NCBI GenBank assembly: GCA_024640955.1
Contig: JAHEDZ010000002.1
Location: 1 to 64,000 of the forward strand
DNA from: Oceanospirillaceae bacterium
Lineage (GTDB): Bacteria > Pseudomonadota > Gammaproteobacteria > Pseudomonadales > Balneatricaceae
Direction: 5' to 3'
DNA length: 64,000 bases
Part shown: positions 19,417 through 27,975 of the stretch, in pieces
Layout: each line of letters starts with the position of its first letter
How positions within the stretch are numbered: the first letter of the stretch is position 1
Translations under genes and position numbers: made by a program
Notes under the pieces: generated by a model
Told to the model about the DNA's origin: nothing
Database searches by the model: none
The model's input: only the letters and a program-made list of their open reading frames with translations

Positions 19417-19430
19417 TTTCCTATCGGAAA
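19417..19430. promoter_or_regulatory. TTTC-N6-GAAA palindrome upstream of gcvT
   Basis: TTTC CTATCG GAAA lies 54 bp before the gcvT start. It is preceded by a small hairpin (GCAAC 19389-19393 with GTTGC 19400-19404), and a weaker TTTCC...CGAAA copy follows. It matches the gcvH site in arms and spacing. Confidence 0.5.
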
Positions 19431-19484
19431 CTTTTCCTATTAAAACGAAACAGACAATTCGACTGTAGAGCGCAGGAGTAAGCT

Positions 19485-20597
19485 ATGAGCGAGCAGCTAA
19501 AACGCACGCCTTTATATGACCTTCACGTAGAGATGGGCGCCAAAATGGTCCCATTTGCTGGGTACGAAATGCCAGTACAGTACCCTTTGGGCGTCAAAAA
19601 GGAGCACTTGCACACGCGCGCCCAAGCCGGGCTTTTTGATGTGTCGCACATGGGGCAAGTGCGCATATCCGCAGAGCAAGCAGCGGTCAGCTTCGAGTCT
19701 ATTGTGCCGGTGGACGTGTGTGACCTACCCACAGGTAGACAGCGCTACGCGATATTCACCAACGACCAGGGCGGGATTGAAGATGACCTGATGGTGACCA
19801 ACTTCGGTGACCATCTGTACGTCGTGGTAAACGCAGCCTGCAAACAGGCTGATATTGCGATGATGCAAAATAAGCTCGACGCCGATGTGGTGGAGCTTAC
19901 AGATCGCGCACTCGTCGCCCTTCAGGGACCAGCGGCAGGTAAGGTTTTCGAACGCCTCTGCCCCGAAAGCGCTGATATGGTCTTTATGGATTCACGTTAC
20001 CTCAATGTTAGCGGTATTGACTGTATCGTGAGCCGCTCAGGCTACACCGGCGAGGATGGCTTCGAGATATCTATTCCTGCCGATCGCTCTGATGAGCTTT
20101 GCCGCCTGATTTTAGCTGAGCCCGAAGTAGAGCTGATAGGCTTAGGCGCACGCGATTCGCTTCGCCTGGAGTCAGGCCTTTGCCTGTACGGCCACGATCT
20201 AGACCCAACGACCACACCCGTTGAAGCAAGTCTGCTCTGGGCAATCAGCAAGGTACGCCGAGCTGATGGCGATCGCGCCTTCGGTTTCCCGGGTGCCGAA
20301 ATCATTTACCAGCAGATTGCTGAAAAGAACTACAGCCGCAAACGCGTCGGTTTGGTGGGCTTGGGTAAAGCTCCCGTGCGCGAGGGCGCAACGTTGGTGA
20401 ATGCTCATGGCGCTCAGATTGGTGTAGTGACCAGCGGCAGCTTCGGCCCAACCGTCGAGAAGCCGATTATCATGGCCTATATCGACCCCTCATATGCTGC
20501 GGTGGATACAGAGGTGTTTGCTGAGGTGCGCGGGAAGCAGTTACCGCTACAAGTATGCAAAATGCCGTTCGTCGAGCAGCGCTACTACCGAGGTTAG
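19485..20597 (+). CDS. gcvT: Aminomethyltransferase, T-protein
   Basis: 370 residues. It releases ammonia from the aminomethyl-lipoyl H-protein and transfers the carbon to tetrahydrofolate. Family motifs are [36 protein letters not shown] and [19 protein letters not shown]. The start ATG at 19485 follows CAGGAG. It is transcribed away from gcvHP and closed by a strong terminator, so it forms a single-gene unit or a unit with the regulator upstream. Confidence 0.97.
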   Translation: MSEQLKRTPLYDLHVEMGAKMVPFAGYEMPVQYPLGVKKEHLHTRAQAGLFDVSHMGQVRISAEQAAVSFESIVPVDVCDLPTGRQRYAIFTNDQGGIEDDLMVTNFGDHLYVVVNAACKQADIAMMQNKLDADVVELTDRALVALQGPAAGKVFERLCPESADMVFMDSRYLNVSGIDCIVSRSGYTGEDGFEISIPADRSDELCRLILAEPEVELIGLGARDSLRLESGLCLYGHDLDPTTTPVEASLLWAISKVRRADGDRAFGFPGAEIIYQQIAEKNYSRKRVGLVGLGKAPVREGATLVNAHGAQIGVVTSGSFGPTVEKPIIMAYIDPSYAAVDTEVFAEVRGKQLPLQVCKMPFVEQRYYRG

Positions 20598-20617
20598 CGC
20601 CCAAAGTTCACAGAAAG

Positions 20618-20641
20618 CCCGGTCAGCGACCGGGTTTTTTT
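20618..20641 (+). terminator. Rho-independent terminator after gcvT
   Basis: CCCGGTC (20618-20624) and GACCGGG (20628-20634) with a three-base loop, followed by seven T residues. Confidence 0.92.
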
Positions 20642-20817
20642 GACCTATTCACAACCATCAAACCAAAAATCCAAAACCCATAACGCGATAGACAAACAGG
20701 TTCTAATACCGCGCCCTTTATATAACGTAATAGAATATACTTTTTATTTTTTAATATTTTACAGTTATAAAAAGCAGAAACATAATCGCTCCATAATTTT
20801 CTTGGAGGGATACACAG
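20642..20817. other. AT-rich promoter region before the DsrE-like gene
   Basis: This 176-bp stretch is much richer in A and T than its surroundings and holds several TATAAT-like hexamers (for example around 20718-20760). No clear operator or hairpin was recognised. It probably contains the promoter of the gene at 20818. Confidence 0.4.
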
Positions 20818-21258
20818 ATGAAGTTTTTTTCAACTCTACTGCTAGCGCTAAGCTTTGCATTCAGTACCACGGCAGCGCAGGCTAACTCAGGATATGCGAA
20901 GCAAAAAGTGGTTTACCATGTGAACTACAACGACGCTAAACGTTCAATCGGGGCTATGAGGAATGCGCAAAACCACATTAACGCCCTAGGTGAAGGTAAT
21001 TTCGAAATTCAGTTCGTCCTTCACGGTAACGGCGTAGAGCTGCTGCGATCTGTTGCAAATAGCAACAGTGACGCTGCCGGCCGAGTCGACTCACTTCGCG
21101 CTCAGGGTGTGGAGTTCAAAATCTGTGCAAACACACTGAAAGGCCGCAACATCGCCTTGGAAGATCTCTACTTTGCCGATGGCAGTGACGTTGTGCCATC
21201 AGGTGTCGCTGAGATCGGCAAGCTGCAGCAAGAGGGTTTTGTATACCTGCGCCCGTAG
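20818..21258 (+). CDS. Periplasmic DsrE/F-like small protein
   Basis: 146 residues with a signal peptide (hydrophobic 5-20, cleavage near AAQA, residue 22). The mature part fits the DsrE-like fold: KVVYHVNYNDAKRSIGAMRN, then FEIQFVLHGNGVELL and FKICANTLKGRNI, with a single Cys in the last motif. Proteins of this kind occur near sulfur or redox genes, but their function is not established. A good TTGGAGGG ribosome-binding site precedes the ATG. It appears to be a single-gene unit, followed by a strong hairpin. Confidence 0.78.
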   Translation: MKFFSTLLLALSFAFSTTAAQANSGYAKQKVVYHVNYNDAKRSIGAMRNAQNHINALGEGNFEIQFVLHGNGVELLRSVANSNSDAAGRVDSLRAQGVEFKICANTLKGRNIALEDLYFADGSDVVPSGVAEIGKLQQEGFVYLRP

Positions 21259-21303
21259 CGTATACGGTTCGATAGCCATGGATAAACTCTAAATCTAATG
21301 CAC

Positions 21304-21326
21304 CGGGCGACTACCACAGTCGCCCG
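21304..21326. terminator. Hairpin between DsrE-like gene and nitroreductase
   Basis: CGGGCGACT (21304-21312) and AGTCGCCCG (21318-21326) form a perfect 9-bp stem with a five-base loop. It abuts the nitroreductase stop codon. There is no T-run on either strand, so it may protect mRNA ends or need a helper for termination. Confidence 0.55.
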
Positions 21327-21992
21327 CTACTCGATAAAAGTTACAAACTCACTTAAAACCTCACGCTCTGAGCGCAGGCTATTAATATCCGACCCAGTAT
21401 CGGCGTAGCCCACAGCCATACCACAGGCGAGCATCAACTCCTCTGGTGGCTCGATATGTTTAGCGAGTGTCAGATGAAGCCCAGTCCAATAACCCTGCGC
21501 ACAGGTCGCGACGCCACGCTCTTCCAGCAGCAACATCAGCGTCTGGATAAACATCCCCAGATCCATCCACTGCCCTTGATTCATTGAACGGTCGATATAG
21601 AAAAATAGCCCAAGTGGCGCACCAAAGAGCGCTGCGTTCTTGGCGAACTGAGCGTGTCGGCCAGCTTTATCGTCACGTGCTACGCCGATGGTTTTGTAGA
21701 GCGCTTCGCCTACTGCAAAACGCCGGGTTCGGTAGGGCTCTTTCAGCGGCGATGGGTAGACCAGATACTCTGGAGTTTCCCACCCCTGTGTATCGATGCG
21801 TTTTACAGCGTCGGCTTTCAGTGCGCTAAGTCGCTCACCGATGACCGCATAAACCTTCCAGGGTTGAAGATTGCCGTTGGAGGGGGCTCTCGCTGCTAAC
21901 TCCAGAACTTCCTCAAGCAACTGCTGGCTCACCGGCTCTGACGTGAACGCCCGACAGGTGCGGCGGTTCTTGATTGCTTCGGTTAACTCCAT
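21327..21992 (-). CDS. Nitroreductase family protein (copy 1)
   Basis: 221 residues from the ATG at 21992, chosen because GGGAG lies six bases upstream; the frame is open further but lacks a family match. The FMN-binding start (IKNRRTCRAFTSEPVSQ), the ARAPSNGNLQPWKV motif and the C-terminal LMLLLEERGVATCAQGYW are typical of oxygen-insensitive NAD(P)H nitroreductases. It reduces nitro or quinone-type compounds, with unknown substrate. It faces a MarR regulator across 108 bp. A paralogue of the same length is at 46787-47452. Confidence 0.88.
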   Translation of the reverse strand: MELTEAIKNRRTCRAFTSEPVSQQLLEEVLELAARAPSNGNLQPWKVYAVIGERLSALKADAVKRIDTQGWETPEYLVYPSPLKEPYRTRRFAVGEALYKTIGVARDDKAGRHAQFAKNAALFGAPLGLFFYIDRSMNQGQWMDLGMFIQTLMLLLEERGVATCAQGYWTGLHLTLAKHIEPPEELMLACGMAVGYADTGSDINSLRSEREVLSEFVTFIE

Positions 21993-22037
21993 CAGGGACT
22001 CCCACCTATATCGGCTAGAATTTACACTAAAAAGTTG

Positions 22038-22077
22038 TAGATACAATTACTGTACTTGTCAGTTATTATATCTATCA
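22038..22077. promoter_or_regulatory. Inverted repeat between nitroreductase and marR
   Basis: TAGATA (22038-22043) and TATCTA (22069-22074) are perfect arms 25 bases apart, in the divergent promoter. The left arm extends to TAGATACAATT, the same 11 bases as the right arm of the paaX-paaG site read on the other strand. The spacing GATAC-N27-CTATC is one base off the paa operator core. Confidence 0.45.
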
Positions 22078-22100
22078 GTATTTTTCAGCGGAACCCCAGT

Positions 22101-22568
22101 ATGACGCAATCTGAATTGAATCAAGAGAGCGATAGAGAGCAGAATAGACTCTCACTCGGATCGATGGAGGATCTACTGGCCTACCGTCTGCGCTCAGCTC
22201 AATATCTGCTGTTTACTGTTCACTCTGAAGTGTTCAATCGCTACAAAATTACACCTGGACTTTACGGCATATTGATCGCTATTCGCTACAACCCCGGTTG
22301 CAGCCAGATTGCGGTCTGTAATCGACTGCATATCGATAGCTCAGCGATGGTTGCGGCACTGGATAAACTTCAAAAACTCGAGTTCGTAGAGCGTCGCCCA
22401 TCACCGAACGATCGACGTCAGCGTGCACTCTATCTGACCGAACATGGTGTAGCAGCGATGCAAGAGATCGAAACTGAAGTAGCGACGCAGGAAAAATCGC
22501 TGCTAACGAATTTTTCGACCAGCGAACGCACAACACTGATGCAGCTACTGGAGCGATTTGATCGGTAG
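22101..22568 (+). CDS. MarR-family transcriptional regulator
   Basis: 155 residues. A winged helix spans about 45-125: GCSQIAVCNRLHIDSSAMVA is the recognition part and RRPSPNDRRQRALYLTEHG the wing with the usual D-R motif. MarR proteins repress neighbouring genes until an aromatic or oxidising ligand binds. The start is ATG at 22101; an upstream in-frame start has no family match. It is divergent from a nitroreductase, its likely target. Confidence 0.88.
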   Translation: MTQSELNQESDREQNRLSLGSMEDLLAYRLRSAQYLLFTVHSEVFNRYKITPGLYGILIAIRYNPGCSQIAVCNRLHIDSSAMVAALDKLQKLEFVERRPSPNDRRQRALYLTEHGVAAMQEIETEVATQEKSLLTNFSTSERTTLMQLLERFDR

Positions 22569-22624
22569 GTAGGTGACGCGGAAAGAGAGATCAACCTAGT
22601 CTGAATCCGATATCTTGAGTTGCG

Positions 22625-22665
22625 TGCTTTGCTCGCTCCTACTCCGCCCTACCTAGGGCAACAAA
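22625..22665 (-). repeat. REP-like intergenic element (copy D, minus strand)
   Basis: On the minus strand it reads GTAGGAGCGAGCAAAGCACG, similar to copies A and C in the GTAGGAG head and in the CAAAGC core. It lies between the converging marR and LysE genes. The match is weaker than between A and C. Confidence 0.35.
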
Positions 22666-23261
22666 ATTAGACCAGCCGCAGCCGTTAGGGCTAAAGCGGT
22701 GAAGCGCGCCAGCCACTTGGCATTATCATCTTTGCTAAGCATACGCTGCAGCCCCTTACCGCCTGAAGCATAAGCGACTATCGCCGCTATTTCTATAAGA
22801 ATAAAGGTTCCACCCATCACTGCGACCTGCGGCGCCACAGGCTCAGAAGGTTGGATAAACTGTGGGAAGAACGCAGTGAAGATTAGAATCAATTTAGGGT
22901 TAGTCGACGCGATCAGCGCCTCAGTCTTTGCCATCGCCCACATACTGCTCTGATTGCCGTCCACACCAGAGAAGCTGACGCGCGCACTCAAAGTCTGCCA
23001 AGCCATGTAGAGCAGATAAGCGGCGCCAGCGAAACGCATCATATAGAAGGCGTTTTCACTCATTGCAAGCAACGCCTCAAGGCCGATCGCCAACAACACC
23101 AGCATAACCACCATCACAGGCAGTCGGGCCAGACCAGCGATAGAGGACGCCGTAATACCCACCCGCGTCCCATGCACTAAGGCGATCAGGTTGTTGGGAC
23201 CCGGGAAAAAGTTCATACCGATACAGGCAGGCAGAAACACCCACCACTGCGCTTCATTCAT
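22653..23261 (-). CDS. LysE-family exporter
   Basis: 202 residues with about six membrane segments. The N-terminal PACIGMNFFPGPNNLIALVHG is the LysE/RhtB signature (PGPN motif), and TNPKLILIFTAFFPQFI is the second conserved block. Family members export amino acids or their analogues. The gene is 22 bp downstream of a TRIC-like gene on the same strand, so the two are probably co-transcribed. The substrate is unknown. Confidence 0.88.
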   Translation of the reverse strand: MNEAQWWVFLPACIGMNFFPGPNNLIALVHGTRVGITASSIAGLARLPVMVVMLVLLAIGLEALLAMSENAFYMMRFAGAAYLLYMAWQTLSARVSFSGVDGNQSSMWAMAKTEALIASTNPKLILIFTAFFPQFIQPSEPVAPQVAVMGGTFILIEIAAIVAYASGGKGLQRMLSKDDNAKWLARFTALALTAAAGLILLP

Positions 23262-23283
23262 TCAGATACCGAAAAGATAGAGT

Positions 23284-23934
23284 TTAGTTGCGCTGTCGCT
23301 GAGTGAAATGCGGCAGAGTCACCTGACGCCAAACAGAGAGGATTCGCAGTGTAAATGCTGCGCCCATCGCCGCCAGTGCGACCCAACGGTTGGCATACCC
23401 GACATACCACTCCAATACCAGATAGACAGCAGCGCCGAAAATAGCACAGGTGGCATAGAACTGACTATCAGGGCGCAGCACCAGCGGAATTTGATCGGTC
23501 AGAAGATCACGAATCATGCCCCCTGCTACACCGGTAACAACCGCCATGGTGATAGCCACAATCGGTGCGGCATCGAGTGACAGCGCCTTTTGTAGGCCGA
23601 TTATCGCGAACAAGGAGAGACCGGCGGCGTCCAGCACAAGAATCATCCGCCGAGGTGAGTGCAGATAGCGCGACCAGAAGAAAGCGAAGATGGAGGTGCC
23701 CACAGCGATCTCAAGATAGAGCGGATTTTCGACCCAAACCAGCGGATAGGCACCCAAGGTGACGTCGCGGATGGTACCGCCACCGAGTGCTGTCACCATG
23801 CCAAGAACAATAACACCAAAAAAGTCGATACCGCGGCCTGCGGCTGCCAGCACACCCGTGATGGCGAATACCGCTATACCAACATAGTCAGCAGCAGTGA
23901 TGAATTGTTCGTAGGTGAACGGCCAGTCGTACAT
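23284..23934 (-). CDS. Trimeric intracellular cation channel (TRIC/UPF0126) family protein
   Basis: 216 residues with about seven membrane segments arranged as two three-helix repeats. Each repeat has the glycine-rich motif with Arg-Asp: ALGGGTIRDVTLG near 48-60 and GVAGGMIRDLLTD near 134-146. Bacterial relatives form trimeric potassium/sodium-permeable channels; some are linked to amino acids such as glycine. No other function can be told from the context. Confidence 0.88.
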   Translation of the reverse strand: MYDWPFTYEQFITAADYVGIAVFAITGVLAAAGRGIDFFGVIVLGMVTALGGGTIRDVTLGAYPLVWVENPLYLEIAVGTSIFAFFWSRYLHSPRRMILVLDAAGLSLFAIIGLQKALSLDAAPIVAITMAVVTGVAGGMIRDLLTDQIPLVLRPDSQFYATCAIFGAAVYLVLEWYVGYANRWVALAAMGAAFTLRILSVWRQVTLPHFTQRQRN

Positions 23935-24043
23935 GGCGGCTTCTCGCGGGTCTCAGGGAGCTCTCTTATACCATACGCTCGTACCCAAAGTTTGTACCAA
24001 AAAAGCGCCCCAGCCCCAAGCCATATTTGATCTGACGTGAAGT

Positions 24044-24259
24044 TTAAATCAGCGCAAGAGCGCGTTTCGCTCCCTCAGAGAGCCCCTCACCACCGGCGGC
24101 TAAATGAGCACGAATCTGCTCTTTCATACCGCGTGACCAAAAGCGTTGCAGATGAGATGCCACCGCTTTGTCACACTCATCCTGCGACTGGTCATGTGGC
24201 AGGTTTGCAGCGATCTGATTCGCCATTGAGATCATTGAAGTGAGTTGATGAGATTCCAT
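24044..24259 (-). CDS. fdsD: NAD-dependent formate dehydrogenase delta subunit
   Basis: 71 residues, the typical FdsD size. Recognised by LTSMISMANQIAANLP at the start and the AVASHLQRFWSRGMKEQI motif. FdsD is a small partner of the FdsGBA complex whose role seems to be in assembly or stability. It is the last gene in the fds order (G-B-A-fdhD-D), 34 bp behind fdhD. An inverted GGGGTCAGACCCC repeat separates it from fdhD. Confidence 0.85.
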   Translation of the reverse strand: MESHQLTSMISMANQIAANLPHDQSQDECDKAVASHLQRFWSRGMKEQIRAHLAAGGEGLSEGAKRALALI

Positions 24260-24272
24260 ATTGTGTTCCCAT

Positions 24273-24313
24273 GGGGTCAGACCCCTTTTTTAATCAAAAA
24301 GGGGTCTGACCCC
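24273..24313. repeat. Large palindrome built of GGGGTCAGACCCC arms at the fdhD end
   Basis: GGGGTCAGACCCC (24273-24285) and GGGGTCTGACCCC (24301-24313) flank a TTTTTTAATCAAAAA centre, so the 41 bases are almost self-complementary. Each arm is itself nearly palindromic. The last codons of fdhD (RGQTPF, stop) are made of this repeat, which suggests it moved in and replaced the native end. A minus-strand T-run makes it a possible partial terminator between fdhD and fdsD. Confidence 0.65.
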
Positions 24314-25109
24314 GATTGTAGATCGTGTGCTTGCCGTCCCGAGCAAAACCCACCAAGTTCATTCCAGCCTGCTGCGCTAACTTAACCGCAAGCACGGTCG
24401 GTGCGGAGATACAGACCAGGGTCGCCACATTGGCCGCTGCACACTTGTGAATCACCTCGTAGCTGCCGCGGCTGGTCATCAATACAAAACCCTGACGAGG
24501 GTCGATTGACCTTAAAGTCATCTCACCTACGAGTTTATCCAAAGCGTTATGTCGACCCACGTCCTCGAACAGGTGAACCAGTTCACCCTCGTTACCGCAC
24601 CAAGCGGCGCCATGCACTGCCCCAGTTTGCTGTTTTAGCGGCTGACTTGCCGTTAAATTTTCCAATCCACGCTGAATAGCCAGCGGGTCGATCATCTCAA
24701 GCGGTTCAACACGATTTATAGGCCGTATCGCGCCATCGAGAGACTCACTACCACAGAGCCCACAACCGGTGCGCCCCGCAAGGTTACGCCGCCGCTCCTT
24801 CAGTTGATGCAATCGACGCTGGCTAATATCAATATCAACCTGCAGACCCGGCCCGAGCTCCAGTTCAACTTCAGAAACCTCGATTGAGTAGATCTCATCA
24901 ACCGAGTCGATCAGCCCTTCAGTCAGACTAAACCCCAGTGCAAACTGTTCCAGTGCATCGGGAGTCGCCATCATCACGGCGTAAGAAATACCCCCGTAGA
25001 CCAGCGCAACGGGGACCTCCTCTGCCAGCGCGTCCTCGCCTGCGCCAAGCTGGTCACCTTCACGCCAACGTTCGACCGCACGGGTCTGGTAGTTGAGCGC
25101 CTTAGACAT
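24294..25109 (-). CDS. fdhD: Formate dehydrogenase accessory sulfurtransferase FdhD
   Basis: 271 residues. FdhD transfers sulfur from a cysteine desulfurase to the molybdenum cofactor so that formate dehydrogenase becomes active. The conserved CxxC is in GRTGCGLCGSESL, and FEDVGRHNALDKLVG and TSRGSYEVIHKCA are family motifs. The start ATG at 25109 overlaps the fdsA stop by 8 bp, behind GAGGAG. An in-frame start upstream, inside fdsA, is less likely. The C-terminus is encoded by a repeat. Confidence 0.93.
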   Translation of the reverse strand: MSKALNYQTRAVERWREGDQLGAGEDALAEEVPVALVYGGISYAVMMATPDALEQFALGFSLTEGLIDSVDEIYSIEVSEVELELGPGLQVDIDISQRRLHQLKERRRNLAGRTGCGLCGSESLDGAIRPINRVEPLEMIDPLAIQRGLENLTASQPLKQQTGAVHGAAWCGNEGELVHLFEDVGRHNALDKLVGEMTLRSIDPRQGFVLMTSRGSYEVIHKCAAANVATLVCISAPTVLAVKLAQQAGMNLVGFARDGKHTIYNRGQTPF

Positions 25110-27975
25110 GCTCCTCGCGCTTCGCATCTGCCAGAAACTCTTTCTGCTTCTCATCGAACTGACGGAACTGCTGCTGCCAGTTGGACTCGCCCGTCACCTT
25201 GGTCACCTGTACCGCCGTCACCTTGTACTCAGGACAGTTGGTCGCCCAGTCAGAGTTGTCTGTGGTCACCACATTGGCACCCGAGTTCGGGTGGTGGAAG
25301 GTGGTGTAAACCACGCCCGGCTGCATGCGATCAGAGACCCGAGCATGCAGCACCGTCTCACCTACACGGCTGCTGATTGCTACCATATCGCCATCACTGA
25401 TTCCACGATCGAGCGCATCCACTGGGTGTAGTTCAAGGATATCCTCGTCGTGCCAGTTCTGGTTCTCGGTACGACGTGTCTGCGCACCGACGTTGTACTG
25501 CGACAAAATACGACCGGTAGTAAGAAGCAGCGGGAAGCGACGGTTAGAGCGCTCCTCGGTTGCCACATACTCGGTGATCGCAAAGCGCGCCTGCCCAATT
25601 GGGAAGCTCTCAACGTGCATTGTAGGCGTGCCCTCAGGGGCAGCATCGTTACAGGGCCACTGAATAGAGCCCAGCTCGTCAAGACGGTCGTAACTCACAC
25701 CGGTAAAGGTTGGTGTGAGTTGAGCGATCTCATCCATAATTTCGGATGGGTGGCTGTAGTTCATTGGGTAACCCAAGGCATTCGCAAGCCCCATGGTCGC
25801 TTCCCAGTCTGCCAGACCAGCTAGCGGCGGCATCACTTTGCGAACACGGTTAATACGGCGCTCGGCGTTAGTAAAGGTGCCGTCTTTCTCGAGGAAAGAT
25901 GAGCCTGGCAGGAATACGTGGGCAAACTTCGCTGTTTCGTTGAGGAAGATATCCTGTACGACAAGGCACTCAAGCGAGCGCAGTGCCGCTTCAACATGAG
26001 CGGTGTTCGGATCCGACTGAGCGATATCTTCACCCTGCACATACATACCTTTGAAGGTACCGTCGAGTGCAGCGTTGAACATGTTCGGTATACGCAGGCC
26101 GGGTTCTTCGTCGAGCTGGACACCCCAGACAGACTCAAATCGTGCACGCACGACCGGATCAGAAACATGCTGGTAGCCCGGAAGCTCGTGCGGGAATGAG
26201 CCCATATCACAAGAGCCCTGTACGTTGTTCTGACCTCGCAACGGGTTAACACCTACGCCTTTACGACCGATGTTACCGGTCGCCATAGCAAGGTTAGCAA
26301 TACCCATTACCATGGTTGAGCCCTGCGAGTGTTCTGTAACACCCAGGCCATAGTAGATCGCAGCGTTGTCGGCCGCGGCATAGATACGTGCAGCATCGCG
26401 CATCTTCTCTGCCGGTACACCGGTGATCTCTTCGGTTGCTTCTGGCGAGTGACGCACATCAGAGATAAACGCGCGCCAGCGCATGTATGAGTCACCCTCA
26501 GTGCGCGACTCTACAAAGGCTTTGTCTTCCAGACCTTCAGTTACAACAACGTGTGCCAGTGCATTAATCAGCGCGACGTTAGTGCCTGGACGCAGTTTCA
26601 AATGCTGTTCAGCCTGAATGTGCGGGCTGCGAACAAGGTCTGTGCTACGCGGATCAGCAACGATCAGCTTGGCACCCTGACGCAGGCGTTTCTTCAGCAG
26701 CGAGCCGAATACAGGGTGAGCGTCAGTTGGGTTAGCACCAATTACCATAACCGCATCCGCGTAGAGCACGGATTCAAAAGTCTGTGTGCCGGCAGACTCA
26801 CCCATAGTAGTCTTCAAACCAAAACCGGTGGGTGAGTGACAAACGCGTGCACAGGTATCGGTATTGTTGTTACCAAAACCGGCGCGGATCAGTTTCTGAA
26901 CCAAGTAGGTCTCTTCATTGGTACAGCGCGATGAGGTGATACCGCCGACACTGTCACGGCCGTACTTCTGCTGAATACCTTTGAGCTTCGACGCCGCAAA
27001 GTTAAACGCCTCATCCCAAGAGACCTCTTTCCAAGGCTGGTCAATCGAGTCACGTACCATTGGTTTGGTGACACGGTCCTGATGCGTCGCGTAACCGAAG
27101 GCGAAACGGCCTTTCACACAGGAGTGACCCATGTTCGCTTCACCACCTTTGTACGGCACCATGCGAATCAACTCTGAGCCTTTCATCTCGGCCTTGAACG
27201 AACAGCCCACACCACAGTAGGCGCAAGTGGTTACCACGGAATGCTCTGGCTGCCCCTGATCGATAACTGACTTCTCCATCAACGTGGAGGTTGGGCAGGC
27301 CTGTACACAGGCGCCGCAAGAGACACAGTCTGAGTCCATAAAGGACTGCTCGGTACCGGGGCTCACTTTAGATTCGAAACCGCGACCACTGATAGTCAGT
27401 GCAAATGTGCCCTGCACCTCTTCACAAGCGCGAACACAGCGCGAGCAGACGATACATTTGCTGGCGTCAAAGCTGAAGTAAGGGTTAGAGCTATCGGTTG
27501 GCGCATCCAGGTGGTTTTCACCATCGAAACCGTAACGTACCTCACGCAAGCCAACCGCACCGGCCATGTCCTGCAGTTCACAGTTACCGTTTGCCGGACA
27601 GGTGAGACAGTCGAGTGGGTGGTCGGAGATGTAGAGCTCCATAATGTTGCGGCGCAGCTTGCCGAGACGCACATTCTGCGTCGTCACCTTCATACCGGCT
27701 TCTACTGGCGTAGTACATGAAGCTGGCGTACCACGGCGTCCTTCAATCTCGACGGCACAGATACGACAAGAGCCGAAGGCTTCAAGGTTATCACTGGCAC
27801 AGAGTTTGGGGATCTGAATACCGATTTCCGATGCAGCACGCAGAACTGAGGTACCCATAGGAACCACAACCGTTTGCCCATCGATCTCCAAGCTTACTAG
27901 CTCAGTCGACTGGCTCTTCGGAGTTCCGAAATCCTTATCGAAGTCGCCCTTCGCATCAAAATATTGAACACTCAT
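25102..27975 (-). CDS. fdsA: NAD-dependent formate dehydrogenase alpha subunit
   Basis: 957 residues. It oxidises formate to CO2 at a molybdenum bis-MGD centre. Domains in order are a 2Fe-2S ferredoxin (Cys 59-87), a His-Cys region (CLTCPANGNC, 123-132), a two 4Fe-4S ferredoxin part (174-228), a further CAYCGVGC cluster motif (251-258), then the molybdopterin domain. The catalytic Cys-His pair is C379-H380 in CARVCHSPT. It has the length of Rhodobacter and Cupriavidus FdsA. It overlaps fdsB by 4 bp and fdhD by 8 bp. Confidence 0.96.
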   Translation of the reverse strand: MSVQYFDAKGDFDKDFGTPKSQSTELVSLEIDGQTVVVPMGTSVLRAASEIGIQIPKLCASDNLEAFGSCRICAVEIEGRRGTPASCTTPVEAGMKVTTQNVRLGKLRRNIMELYISDHPLDCLTCPANGNCELQDMAGAVGLREVRYGFDGENHLDAPTDSSNPYFSFDASKCIVCSRCVRACEEVQGTFALTISGRGFESKVSPGTEQSFMDSDCVSCGACVQACPTSTLMEKSVIDQGQPEHSVVTTCAYCGVGCSFKAEMKGSELIRMVPYKGGEANMGHSCVKGRFAFGYATHQDRVTKPMVRDSIDQPWKEVSWDEAFNFAASKLKGIQQKYGRDSVGGITSSRCTNEETYLVQKLIRAGFGNNNTDTCARVCHSPTGFGLKTTMGESAGTQTFESVLYADAVMVIGANPTDAHPVFGSLLKKRLRQGAKLIVADPRSTDLVRSPHIQAEQHLKLRPGTNVALINALAHVVVTEGLEDKAFVESRTEGDSYMRWRAFISDVRHSPEATEEITGVPAEKMRDAARIYAAADNAAIYYGLGVTEHSQGSTMVMGIANLAMATGNIGRKGVGVNPLRGQNNVQGSCDMGSFPHELPGYQHVSDPVVRARFESVWGVQLDEEPGLRIPNMFNAALDGTFKGMYVQGEDIAQSDPNTAHVEAALRSLECLVVQDIFLNETAKFAHVFLPGSSFLEKDGTFTNAERRINRVRKVMPPLAGLADWEATMGLANALGYPMNYSHPSEIMDEIAQLTPTFTGVSYDRLDELGSIQWPCNDAAPEGTPTMHVESFPIGQARFAITEYVATEERSNRRFPLLLTTGRILSQYNVGAQTRRTENQNWHDEDILELHPVDALDRGISDGDMVAISSRVGETVLHARVSDRMQPGVVYTTFHHPNSGANVVTTDNSDWATNCPEYKVTAVQVTKVTGESNWQQQFRQFDEKQKEFLADAKREEHV

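Noticed and set aside
22639-22665. The C-rich stretch near the LysE gene end as a terminator
   Set aside because: No stable stem with a T-run is present; similarity to the REP-like elements explains it better.
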